From contig DQTM01000184.1 of NCBI GenBank assembly GCA_015662785.1, positions 1 through 7,355 of the forward strand: DNA of 7,355 bases, written 5' to 3'. Made by a program: the position numbers and the translations under genes. The first letter of the stretch is position 1. Each line of letters starts with the position of its first letter. A model generated the notes under the pieces. It was not told the DNA's origin. It was given only the letters and a program-made list of their open reading frames with translations, and did no database searches. Of this stretch, positions 1 to 6,364 are shown piece by piece. The stretch comes from Sulfurospirillum arcachonense (GTDB lineage: Bacteria > Campylobacterota > Campylobacteria > Campylobacterales > Sulfurospirillaceae).

Positions 1-99
1 CAAAATGCGAGAAGTGTTGAAGAGATTGCAGCTGCGGCTGAACATATGAATAAAATGACTGAAACGTTGAAAAATAAACTAGACGAATTCAGAACATAA
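1..99 (+). CDS. Methyl-accepting chemotaxis protein, C-terminal end (partial)
   Basis: This is the last 32 codons of a gene that begins left of the window, ending in TAA at 97-99. The peptide starts QNARSVEEIAAAAEHM and continues as a charged, alanine-rich heptad-like helix ending in DEFRT. That pattern is typical of the end of the cytoplasmic helical hairpin of chemoreceptors, where an SVEEIAAA-type stretch follows the methylation helix. Such receptors signal to CheA/CheW and are methylated by CheR and demethylated by CheB. The two genes immediately downstream encode exactly those enzymes, which supports the call. The stop codon shares its final A with the cheB start (TAATG), so translation is probably coupled. 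The sensing domain and ligand cannot be judged from this fragment. Confidence 0.75.
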   Translation, partial: QNARSVEEIAAAAEHMNKMTETLKNKLDEFRT

Positions 100-671
100 T
101 GCTTATTAAAGAGAAACTTATACTGATTGGGGCCTCAACAGGAGGTCCTGGTCATCTAAAAAAGATTCTCTTGAGTCTTGACCCATCTTTTTCTACTCCT
201 GTTGTAATTGCAAAGCATATGAATCCTGTTTTTATTACAAGTTTTGTAAAGCAGTTTGATGATGAACTTCCTTTTAATTTTATTTTAGCAGATGATAGAC
301 ATGAGATAAAAAATTATACTATGCACGTGTGTGCAACGCATTGTGAGTTAAATAAACGAGAACGTTATTTAAAGCTTGAAAGTGCTAGTGGCGTAACGTC
401 TCACTATAATCCAAGTGTAGATCATCTTTTTTACTCAGCAGTAAAATTATGTAAAGAGTATGATGTATTGGCTATACTTTTGACAGGTATTGGGCATGAT
501 GGTGCAGCAGGTCTTAGTGAATTGAAAAACATGGGTGCAACTTGTATAGCTGAAAGTGAAGAGAGTGCCATAGTCTATGGTATGCCCAAAAAAGCAGCGG
601 AGCTAAATAGCAATATAAAAGTAATGCACTTAAATGATATAATTAAATATATAAAACGATTTGGGGACTAA
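99..671 (+). CDS. cheB: Protein-glutamate methylesterase CheB, catalytic domain only
   Basis: CheB hydrolyses glutamate methyl esters on chemoreceptors in the cytoplasm and so resets adaptation. The protein is 190 aa and is only the catalytic domain. The nucleophile motif GASTGGP gives Ser13, KHM gives His40, and the TGIGHDGAAGL block gives Asp134. The S-to-H and H-to-D spacings (27 and 94) are close to those of the enterobacterial enzyme. The C-terminal block around AESEESAIVYGMP (151-163) is also conserved in the family. No N-terminal response-regulator receiver domain is present, so CheA cannot control it by phosphorylation in the usual way. A receiverless CheB is known in Campylobacter jejuni. 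The start at 99 overlaps the receptor stop and has no good Shine-Dalgarno sequence, consistent with translational coupling. cheR follows after 10 bp. Confidence 0.93.
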   Translation: MLIKEKLILIGASTGGPGHLKKILLSLDPSFSTPVVIAKHMNPVFITSFVKQFDDELPFNFILADDRHEIKNYTMHVCATHCELNKRERYLKLESASGVTSHYNPSVDHLFYSAVKLCKEYDVLAILLTGIGHDGAAGLSELKNMGATCIAESEESAIVYGMPKKAAELNSNIKVMHLNDIIKYIKRFGD

Positions 672-681
672 AGGGTAAAGT

Positions 682-1517
682 ATGTTTTTTCGTAAAAAGA
701 GTGTTTATGTTGAGCAAATAGAAGAACAACCAATAAAAGAAGAGTTTAGTACTTTTGGCTTTAATGATATACTTCATTATATCAAAAGAGAGACTGGGGT
801 TGACCTTTTTGTTAAAAAAAGTATAATTGAAACTAGAATGAAGCTTTTTTGTGAAGAGAGAGATATAAACAGTTTAAAAAACTACATGACGAGATACAGT
901 ATAAAAATGACTTACGCCAAGAGCTTATAAATCTACTCACTGTTAATGAAACATATTTTTTTCGTGAAGAGAGGCAACTGCAAGAAGCAATAGACTTTGC
1001 TAAAAGCAGAAGTGGTAGTGTTAGTATACTTTGTGCTCCTTGTGCATCTGGAGAAGAGGTTTATACACTTAGTATAATGATGAGTGAACAGTTTGGTTCA
1101 CTGAAAAAATTTACTATAACTGGCATAGATATAAATTCAGAGGCTATTAAAAAAGCGAATCAAGGTGTTTATTCACAAAGATCACTTCATAAGCTTTCTC
1201 AGACACTTAAAGATAAGTATTTTACTTTAGAAGGGGATATGTATAGCGTTAAAAAGCATCTTTTTTCTTCTGTTCGTTTTTCTCAGGTAAATATTTTTGA
1301 AAACTCTTTCGTAAACATGGGAAGCTTTGATATAGTTTTTTCAAGAAATATGCTCATATATTTTGATGATGATTTTAGAGTAGCTGCGATGAAAAGGTTT
1401 AGTCAGCTTTTAAAGCCTGATGGACGACTTCTTTTAGGTCATGCTGATATAGTTCCTAAAAATGAGTGGTTTACTAAACACGGTTTTGGAAGTAGTTGTT
1501 ATTATTCTAAATCTTAG
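682..1517 (+). pseudogene. cheR: Chemotaxis methyltransferase CheR, interrupted by a -1 frame change
   Basis: CheR transfers methyl groups from S-adenosylmethionine to receptor glutamates. The gene starts at ATG 682 behind AAAGGG (670-675). It reads in one frame to a TAA at 928-930 (82 aa), while the rest continues in the -1 frame to TAG at 1515-1517. The -1 frame is open from 855, so the change must fall between 855 and 930. Joined, the product is about 278 aa, a normal CheR length. The N-terminal helical domain contains ETGVDLF. The second part carries TVNETYFFRE (about 87-96), the SAM motif CAPCASGEE (about 118-126), GIDIN, FSRNMLIYF and LKPDGRLLLGH. No other stop interrupts it. The ATG at 1077 is not a credible start because it lies after the SAM motif, and I see no in-frame start in 855-1076. 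Whether this is a true pseudogene, a sequence error or recoding is open. Confidence 0.85.
876..882 (+). other. Candidate -1 slippery heptamer A_AAA_AAC inside cheR
   Basis: In the upstream cheR frame the codons here are TTA AAA AAC, so bases 876-882 form A_AAA_AAC, matching the X_XXY_YYZ rule for -1 ribosomal slippage in the correct phase. A slip here enters the frame that encodes the remaining 211 residues of CheR. A purine-rich GAAGAGAGAG tract (853-862) lies 14 bases upstream and could act as a weak Shine-Dalgarno-like stimulator. I found no convincing downstream stem-loop. The second candidate site is the A5 run at 903-907, where one lost A would also explain the break. Confidence 0.4.
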
Positions 1518-2118
1518 TTATATTTTTTAGTTTAACATACATCATGGCTGTCATAATAGCATCGTTAATAGCATCGTGTTTACCAAAAATTGGAAGTCCT
1601 AAGTCTTTCATTATAACATCAAATCTCAAATCAATATGCCCATCAGGTATAAATTTTATTTTTTTATCGTGATAAATTCCAGAAACTTCTATCTGCTCAT
1701 TGGGAAGTTTGATTCCAAGGTATGGTTTTAGGTATTTATTTATCATATTAACATCAAATTCTAAATAGTATCCAATAAGAGGACGTGAGCCTATAAAATA
1801 TAAGAACTTATCTATTGCTTCATTTGGTTCACTTCCATTTTGTAAGTCAATATTTCTTATTTGGTGGATTTTTATACTCTCTGGACTTATCTCTTTAGTT
1901 GGTTTTACAAAAATTTCAAATTTTTCTGAAGTAATTATTTTATTATTTTTAATTTTTAATGCGCCTATTGATAAAATTTCATCACTCTTTGGATTTAGTC
2001 CTGTTGTTTCTGTATCATAAACTACATATTCATTGGCAGGAGGTTCATCAAACAAGAAAGCATATTTTTCATCTTTTAGATTTTTTCTATTGAAGTGCCG
2101 GAATATGCTGCTTAACAT
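1507..2118 (-). CDS. DnaQ-like DEDDh 3'-5' exonuclease
   Basis: This is a 203-aa protein of the RNase T/DnaQ exonuclease superfamily, which removes nucleotides from 3' ends using two metal ions. All five catalytic residues are visible. Asp35 and Glu37 are in VYDTETTGLNP (Exo I), Asp122 is in YLEFDVNM (Exo II), and His181 and Asp186 are in KHDAINDA (Exo III), which makes it the DEDDh type. About 30 residues precede the domain and no polymerase or helicase domain is fused. Its substrate cannot be deduced. The start codon overlaps the stop of the upstream CBS/nucleotidyltransferase gene by one base (TAATG on the - strand) and lacks a strong ribosome binding site, so the two are probably translationally coupled. 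Its 3' end overlaps the convergent cheR by 11 bp. An exonuclease beside the DUF294 protein and an ActP-like symporter is a recurring arrangement, for example in Pseudomonas and Vibrio. Confidence 0.88.
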   Translation of the reverse strand: MLSSIFRHFNRKNLKDEKYAFLFDEPPANEYVVYDTETTGLNPKSDEILSIGALKIKNNKIITSEKFEIFVKPTKEISPESIKIHQIRNIDLQNGSEPNEAIDKFLYFIGSRPLIGYYLEFDVNMINKYLKPYLGIKLPNEQIEVSGIYHDKKIKFIPDGHIDLRFDVIMKDLGLPIFGKHDAINDAIMTAMMYVKLKNITKI

Positions 2119-3932
2119 TATTGAATCATACTAAGTTTAAAATGATGAGTTAAAAAATCTTTGAATTTATTGATTATTTTGAAACTATCTTTTAGAAGCT
2201 CTAATTCAAGTTGATTTAGATTTTTTATATCAATCCTATTATCTGGGTCTTCTTCATGTTCAAAGTAACGTAATCTCTCTTGTAGTCTTAGGTTAAGTAA
2301 CGTGTCAAATGCTTCTTCAAGTGCATCGTAAAAGCTATCATCAACAATTTTAAGTTTTTTTAGTTCTCTCATACGGCTGTTTGTGTTTGTTACATGTATA
2401 CCATTTTCAAGCGCCATGCTACGTATACCTTGGACTATTGGGAAAATGCCACCTTTTTTTACATCAATTCGGTTATCTTTTGAAATCAGGTTTGTAAACA
2501 TCCCAATTGGTGTCTCAAACATAAGAGCAGCTTTTGCAAAATTTGCCATAAAAACGCTTCTATCTTTTACTCCCTCAAAAATCATCTCTTTTAATTGTGT
2601 GAGAAGTTCATGATTTCCTGCCACACTCATAGCATCAAAAAAGATAGCAAGGTGCATATAGTCATCACCAGTAGGGGCTTCAAGCCATCTATCTATCTCT
2701 CCTTTATATGAGTCTATATTTTTTCTCCAATACTCATTTGAAACCATGATGTTACCTTCACACCTAGGAAAACCAAATTCTATGAGCGTTTTAGTAAACT
2801 TTTCCATATGTTCTTTATACTGTTCAACATCTTCACCATTTTGTATGATAAGTGCGTTGTCTTGGTCTGTTTTGAGCATTTGCTCTTTTCTACCTTCACT
2901 TCCCATAACAATAAGGCATGCTTTGTCAGCTAAGTTTTTTGGAACTATCATCTCATAAAGTTTTTCATATATTTTTTCATTCAATTCTGATATAAGTTTA
3001 GAAATATATTCTACTTTTGTTCCTTTTGCATGAAGTTTTTTGATGATATTAATGAAGTCTTGGCTAGCAAGTTTGAGCTCTTCAATAGAGTTTGCTTTTT
3101 TAATTTGAACAGCTACTAAGTAAGTATGATTTGCAAAGTAACTAAGTAAGTCGAGTTGCTCTAGAATACCTATGACTTTGTCATTTTTTGTGACCACTAT
3201 TCTTTTTATAGAGTTTTTTGTAAATGATAGAAGTGCATTAAATAAAAAGTCATTATGCTCTATTGTTATGATTGGGCTCAAGGCAATAGGTCCAATAGGT
3301 CCAAATTTATCATAATTTTCATAAAGTATATGTCTTCTTAATATACTATCAGTAACAATGCCAAGCTTTCCGTTGTCAGATACTAAAATACAGTTTGTTT
3401 TTAACTCTTCCATCTCTTTTAAAGCATCCATTATAGGTTTGTCTGCTCCTACAATACAGGGTTCATGTAAGTATGAGTCAGTAACGCGTGCTATCATGAA
3501 ACCTGACATTTGAGTAGAGTACTCTTTTTGTTTTGCCGATTGAATACGGTTTGCTAAGTCTTTTATATAGTAGTTTTTAAATTCTGTATTAGCGTCTAAG
3601 AGAGATTTGAAATCTTTTTTTTTCATCTCAAAACATATTAGTTCTTCAAGAACTGTAAAAGTATCTTCTGTTTTGCTATATATTAAAGAGTCCGCATCAA
3701 AGGTATTTGAATTGTTATATACTTTTACAAGTTCATTTTTATGATACTCTCCAACTTCACCTTTAATAATTAGGTACAAAAAGTCTGAAAGACTATCTGG
3801 AGATATAAGTATAGTATCTTTTTTATAGTAAGCAATATCCATAGAGTTTACGGCTTTTGTAAGTTCTCTTGGGGTTAGTAATTCAAAAGGGTGTATTGAT
3901 TTTAAAAATGCTTCTTGATCATGTAAACTCAT
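2118..3932 (-). CDS. cNMP-like / CBS pair / DUF294 nucleotidyltransferase-like signalling protein
   Basis: This is a 604-aa soluble multidomain protein. Residues about 12-115 resemble a cyclic-nucleotide-binding beta-roll. Residues about 148-268 form two CBS motifs (PIMDALKEME and GIVTDSILRR, then FNALLSF and VIGILEQLDLL), which usually bind adenosine nucleotides. Residues about 275-440 are the DUF294 nucleotidyltransferase-like domain with GSEGRKEQ (344-351) and TDQDNAL (355-361), the GlnD-like GS and DxD metal-binding pattern. Residues about 465-600 match the DUF294 C-terminal domain, including KKGGIFPIVQGIR (492-504). The cNMP domain lacks the usual phosphate-binding-cassette arginine, so cyclic-nucleotide binding is doubtful. 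The start has AAGG (3939-3942) six bases upstream. The symporter gene lies 101 bp upstream across two hairpins, and the exonuclease is coupled downstream. A regulatory role over transport is inferred from context. The target and reaction are unknown. Confidence 0.88.
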   Translation of the reverse strand: MSLHDQEAFLKSIHPFELLTPRELTKAVNSMDIAYYKKDTILISPDSLSDFLYLIIKGEVGEYHKNELVKVYNNSNTFDADSLIYSKTEDTFTVLEELICFEMKKKDFKSLLDANTEFKNYYIKDLANRIQSAKQKEYSTQMSGFMIARVTDSYLHEPCIVGADKPIMDALKEMEELKTNCILVSDNGKLGIVTDSILRRHILYENYDKFGPIGPIALSPIITIEHNDFLFNALLSFTKNSIKRIVVTKNDKVIGILEQLDLLSYFANHTYLVAVQIKKANSIEELKLASQDFINIIKKLHAKGTKVEYISKLISELNEKIYEKLYEMIVPKNLADKACLIVMGSEGRKEQMLKTDQDNALIIQNGEDVEQYKEHMEKFTKTLIEFGFPRCEGNIMVSNEYWRKNIDSYKGEIDRWLEAPTGDDYMHLAIFFDAMSVAGNHELLTQLKEMIFEGVKDRSVFMANFAKAALMFETPIGMFTNLISKDNRIDVKKGGIFPIVQGIRSMALENGIHVTNTNSRMRELKKLKIVDDSFYDALEEAFDTLLNLRLQERLRYFEHEEDPDNRIDIKNLNQLELELLKDSFKIINKFKDFLTHHFKLSMIQ

Positions 3933-3951
3933 ATGTAACCTTGATATTAGA

Positions 3952-3986
3952 CTTCTATTAAGTTATCACAAATAAGTTAATAGAAG
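3952..3986. repeat. 15-bp inverted repeat upstream of the DUF294 gene
   Basis: Arms at 3952-3966 and 3972-3986 pair at 14 of 15 positions (the one mismatch is G3962 against G3976) around the 5-base spacer CACAA. It lies 9 bases upstream of the AAGG ribosome binding site of the DUF294 gene and just after the terminator-like hairpin. It could be a protein-binding operator, or an RNA hairpin limiting translation or protecting a processed 5' end. The right arm contains the AAGTTAA heptamer that recurs in the 6184-6498 region. Confidence 0.6.
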
Positions 3987-3989
3987 GCT

Positions 3990-4026
3990 AAAATAGAGAA
4001 GACACACTGCGATTTGCAGTGTGTCT
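3990..4026 (-). terminator. Intrinsic terminator or attenuator after the symporter gene
   Basis: On the - strand, 7 bases after the symporter stop, a perfect 11-bp stem (AGACACACTGC, 4016-4026 with 4000-4010) closes a 5-base loop. It is followed by a moderately U-rich tail (TCTCTATTTT, 3999-3990). The stem is strong but the U-tract is interrupted, so partial read-through into the DUF294 gene is plausible. The + strand side is not T-rich, which argues for function only on the - strand. Confidence 0.7.
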
Positions 4027-4033
4027 GAGTATT

Positions 4034-5917
4034 CTAGTGAGTTGCCGTACCAGCTCCTCTAGGGATTCTGATGTTTTCAACAAGATCTTGAATCTCTTGT
4101 GGTGGCGGAGGTGTAAATTTACTTACAACAATTGCCACGATAAAGTGTAAGAACATACCAATGGTACCGATACCAGTAGGAGCTATGCCCCATAGATAAT
4201 CAGCTTTATCTCCACCCATAAATACAAAGTAGATGATGTATGAAAAAGTAAAGATAAGACCACTTAGCATACCTGCGATTGCACCTTCTTTGTTCATTCT
4301 CTTATAGAAAATTCCAAGTATGATTACAGGGAAGAATGAAGCAGCTGCAAGACCAAATGCAAATGCAACAACTTGTGCAACAAACCCTGGAGGGTGAATT
4401 CCTAAGTAACCAGCAACAAGAATCGCAACTACAGCTGCCGCACGAGCACTCAATAGCTCAGCTTTTTCACTTAGAGTTGATTTTCCAGTTTTTGGATCTT
4501 TCATAAGAACATTTCCTAAAAGGTCATGCGAGATAGATGTTGAGATAACAAGAAGTAGACCAGCTGCTGTTGAAAGAGCTGCTGCCAAACCACCCGCTGC
4601 AATAATCGCAATAACCCAGTTAGGAAGACCTGCAATTTCTGGATTCGCTAAAACGATAATATCGCGGTCGATATAAATCTCATTAATTATCTTACCATTT
4701 GCTCTCATATCTTCAGCAGAAGCTGTATGAGAAGGCATAGGGTTTGAAGTCATACGTTCTCCGCTTGCACCATTTCCTTCTGCAAATTTAGGTTTACCTT
4801 TTCCGCCTTCAAATGCTTTACCTGAAGCAAATTGGATTTTACCATCGCCATTTCTATCATTCCATCCGATAAGTCCTGATGATTCCCAGTTTTTAAACCA
4901 GTGACCATCATTACCTGCGATTTGTCCATCAACAAACTTAGCATAATCTACATTTTGTAGGTTTTTGATAAGGTTAATACGTGCAAATGAAGCAACTGCT
5001 GGAATCTGTGTATAAAGAATAGCGATAAACACTAAAGCCCAACCAGCTGAAATTCTAGCACCCTTAACTGTAGGAGTTGTAAAAAATCTAACGATAACGT
5101 GAGGAAGACCAGCAGTACCAAGCATAAGAGCTGTAGTAAGCATAAATACATTCCAAGTACCAGCATGGCTTTCAGTATACATACTAAAACCAAGATCAGT
5201 CATAGAAGTATCAAGTGCATGAAGTAAGTAAGTTCCGGAGTCTATCATTCGTATACCATCATCAAATTGGAATGGAATAGTTCCACCAAAACCGATTTGT
5301 GGTAAAAATGTCTCTGTAACTTGAAGTGATAAGAAGATTGCAGGAACTGTAAATGCAAAAATCATAACACAATACTGAGCAACCTGAGTATATGTAACAC
5401 CTTTCATACCGCCAAGAACAGCATATATGAAAACAATACCCATACCAATGTAGATACCCATGTTGACATCAACTTGTAGGAATCTAGAAAATACGATACC
5501 AACACCTCTCATCTGACCAGCAACATATGTAAACGAAATAAAGATTACACATATAACCGCAACAGTACGAGCGAAGTCTGAGTAGTATCTGTCACCAACA
5601 AAGTCAGGAACAGTAAACTTACCAAATTTTCTCAAATATGGTGCTAAAAGCATTGCAAGTAGTACATAACCACCTGTCCAGCCCATCAAGTAAGCACCAC
5701 CATCACTACCTTTTAGTGATACGATACCTGCTAGTGAGATAAAAGAAGCAGCACTCATCCAGTCTGCACCAGTTGCCATACCATTTACTATAGGATGAAC
5801 ACCGCCACCTGCAATATAAAACTCTTTAGTAGTACCAGCTCTAGACCAAATAGCAATACCGATATAAAGAGCAAATGATACGCCAACAAATAGATAAATT
5901 AAACTTTGTAATTCCAT
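4034..5917 (-). CDS. SSS-family sodium:solute symporter, large subunit (ActP-like, VC_2705 type)
   Basis: This is a 627-aa inner-membrane secondary transporter of the sodium:solute symporter family. I count about 13 hydrophobic segments, starting near 5-24 and ending near 577-598. With the N-terminus outside, as in the family, the C-terminal tail (TPPPPQEIQ and after) is cytoplasmic. Family signatures include TAGLPHVIVRFFTTP (268-282) and GLAAALSTAAGLLLVISTS (443-461). ActP-type members carry acetate or other short monocarboxylates with Na+ or H+. Acetate is a guess from similarity. It is longer than ActP (about 550 aa) because of a hydrophilic loop at about 317-422, predicted periplasmic, which contains the EF-hand-like DRNGDGKI (354-361). 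The start has AAGGGG (5924-5929) six bases upstream. The DUF4212 small-subunit gene ends 11 bp upstream, and this pairing defines the VC_2705-type symporters. A terminator-like hairpin follows the stop. Confidence 0.92.
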   Translation of the reverse strand: MELQSLIYLFVGVSFALYIGIAIWSRAGTTKEFYIAGGGVHPIVNGMATGADWMSAASFISLAGIVSLKGSDGGAYLMGWTGGYVLLAMLLAPYLRKFGKFTVPDFVGDRYYSDFARTVAVICVIFISFTYVAGQMRGVGIVFSRFLQVDVNMGIYIGMGIVFIYAVLGGMKGVTYTQVAQYCVMIFAFTVPAIFLSLQVTETFLPQIGFGGTIPFQFDDGIRMIDSGTYLLHALDTSMTDLGFSMYTESHAGTWNVFMLTTALMLGTAGLPHVIVRFFTTPTVKGARISAGWALVFIAILYTQIPAVASFARINLIKNLQNVDYAKFVDGQIAGNDGHWFKNWESSGLIGWNDRNGDGKIQFASGKAFEGGKGKPKFAEGNGASGERMTSNPMPSHTASAEDMRANGKIINEIYIDRDIIVLANPEIAGLPNWVIAIIAAGGLAAALSTAAGLLLVISTSISHDLLGNVLMKDPKTGKSTLSEKAELLSARAAAVVAILVAGYLGIHPPGFVAQVVAFAFGLAAASFFPVIILGIFYKRMNKEGAIAGMLSGLIFTFSYIIYFVFMGGDKADYLWGIAPTGIGTIGMFLHFIVAIVVSKFTPPPPQEIQDLVENIRIPRGAGTATH

Positions 5918-5928
5918 TTTATTCCCCT

Positions 5929-6183
5929 TTATTCGTGAATGTCATATTTTTCTTCTAAAGCTTCCATCTTTTTTGCGTAAACAAAAATAAGAACCAAGAA
6001 AACATATATAGCACCTTGCTGTGCAAACCAAAATCCTAGTTTGAATCCTCCAAATGTAATTGCGTTTAACTCATCAATAAAGATGATTCCACAACCATAG
6101 GATACGACAAACCAAATAACCAGTAGTTTAAGAATAAGTGATATATTCTCTTTCCAATAAGCTTCTGCAGCTTCCTTGTTCAT
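5929..6183 (-). CDS. DUF4212 sodium:solute symporter small subunit
   Basis: This is an 84-aa membrane protein with two hydrophobic segments (about 14-36 and 49-70) and charged ends. It matches the DUF4212 pattern: AYWKENISLILKLL near the N-terminus, IWFVVSYGCGI in the first membrane helix, then GFKLGFWFAQQGAIYVFL leading into the second helix, followed by YAKKMEALEEKYDI. This family is found almost always beside a large SSS-type symporter and is annotated as its putative small subunit. It may help assembly, stability or coupling; its mechanism is not established. The start has AGGAGA (6188-6193) four bases upstream. Its stop lies inside the Shine-Dalgarno sequence of the symporter gene, so the two are co-transcribed and probably produced together. 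It is the first gene of the leftward module and is preceded by a structured 315-bp region. Confidence 0.92.
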   Translation of the reverse strand: MNKEAAEAYWKENISLILKLLVIWFVVSYGCGIIFIDELNAITFGGFKLGFWFAQQGAIYVFLVLIFVYAKKMEALEEKYDIHE

Positions 6184-6213
6184 AGGGTCTCCTTTTTTTA
6201 TTTAACTTTCTCC

Positions 6214-6239
6214 TTTAACTTGAACAAGTCCAAGTTAAA
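6214..6239. repeat. Perfect 9-bp inverted repeat upstream of the DUF4212 gene
   Basis: TTTAACTTG (6214-6222) and CAAGTTAAA (6231-6239) are exact reverse complements around an 8-base spacer. The spacer contains a second CAAGT, so ACTTG can pair alternatively with 6225-6229 or 6231-6235. The element ends about 20 bases before the AGGAGA ribosome binding site and 30 bases before the start codon on the - strand. This is a place for a repressor operator or a translational-control hairpin. Confidence 0.6.
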
Positions 6240-6245
6240 TTCCTC

Positions 6246-6280
6246 TCACTAAAGCACAATCTTTCGGTCGTAACTTATTA
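6246..6280. repeat. Direct repeat copy 1 (CACTAAAGCACAA...CGGTCG)
   Basis: This 35-bp copy matches the one at 6290-6324 at 30 of 35 positions, with a 44-bp offset. Read on the - strand, CGACC-GAAA-GATTG gives an imperfect hairpin (one C:A mismatch) with a GAAA tetraloop. Unlike copy 2, it has no TTTAGTG arm directly beyond it. Confidence 0.75.
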
Positions 6281-6289
6281 ACTTAACTG

Positions 6290-6328
6290 TCACTAAAGCA
6301 CAACCTTGCGGTCGCAATTTATTTAGTG
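6290..6328. repeat. Direct repeat copy 2 with full inverted-repeat ends
   Basis: The second copy of the 35-bp repeat spans 6290-6324. With the following bases it is bounded by CACTAAA (6291-6297) and its exact reverse complement TTTAGTG (6322-6328). On the - strand RNA, GCGACC pairs with GGUUGU around a GCAA tetraloop, inside the CACUAAA/UUUAGUG outer stem. This looks like a small palindromic intergenic repeat unit. Confidence 0.75.
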
Positions 6329-6333
6329 TTTGT

Positions 6334-6339
6334 ATCATA
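6334..6339 (-). promoter_or_regulatory. Possible -10 element for the DUF4212-symporter operon
   Basis: TATGAT on the - strand (five of six consensus positions) is the best -10 candidate upstream of the DUF4212 gene. No good -35 hexamer stands at 16-18 bp, but an A/T-tract region lies upstream. If used, transcription would begin near 6327, giving a leader of about 145 nt that carries both direct-repeat hairpins and the 9-bp inverted repeat. This is weak evidence. Confidence 0.3.
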
Positions 6340-6364
6340 GGACTTTAAAATAGCATTAACATAG

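Noticed and set aside
1077..1517. A separate 146-aa methyltransferase gene starting at ATG 1077
   Set aside because: The same frame upstream encodes the essential CheR residues NETYFFRE and CAPCASGEE, so this is the second part of cheR and not an independent gene.
2383..2613. 76-codon open frame on the + strand
   Set aside because: It lies wholly antisense to the DUF294 gene, has no ribosome binding site or family motif, and its codon pattern mirrors the opposite strand.
2746..2958. 70-codon open frame on the + strand
   Set aside because: It is antisense to the conserved nucleotidyltransferase motif region of the DUF294 gene and shows no start signal.
3944..3970. Promoter for the DUF294 gene (TTGTGA, 16 bp, TAATAT on the - strand)
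   Set aside because: The transcription start would fall near 3937, at or after the ribosome binding site, so the mRNA would lack it. The match is better explained by AT-rich sequence.
4750..4944. 64-codon open frame on the - strand within the symporter
   Set aside because: It is an out-of-frame shadow of the symporter's hydrophilic loop, with low-complexity Lys/Glu/Gln composition and no ribosome binding site.
6246..6328. Short CRISPR array
   Set aside because: There are only two imperfect copies and one 9-bp gap, the spacing is too short for spacers, and there are no cas genes. The hairpin-forming repeats fit a palindromic intergenic element.
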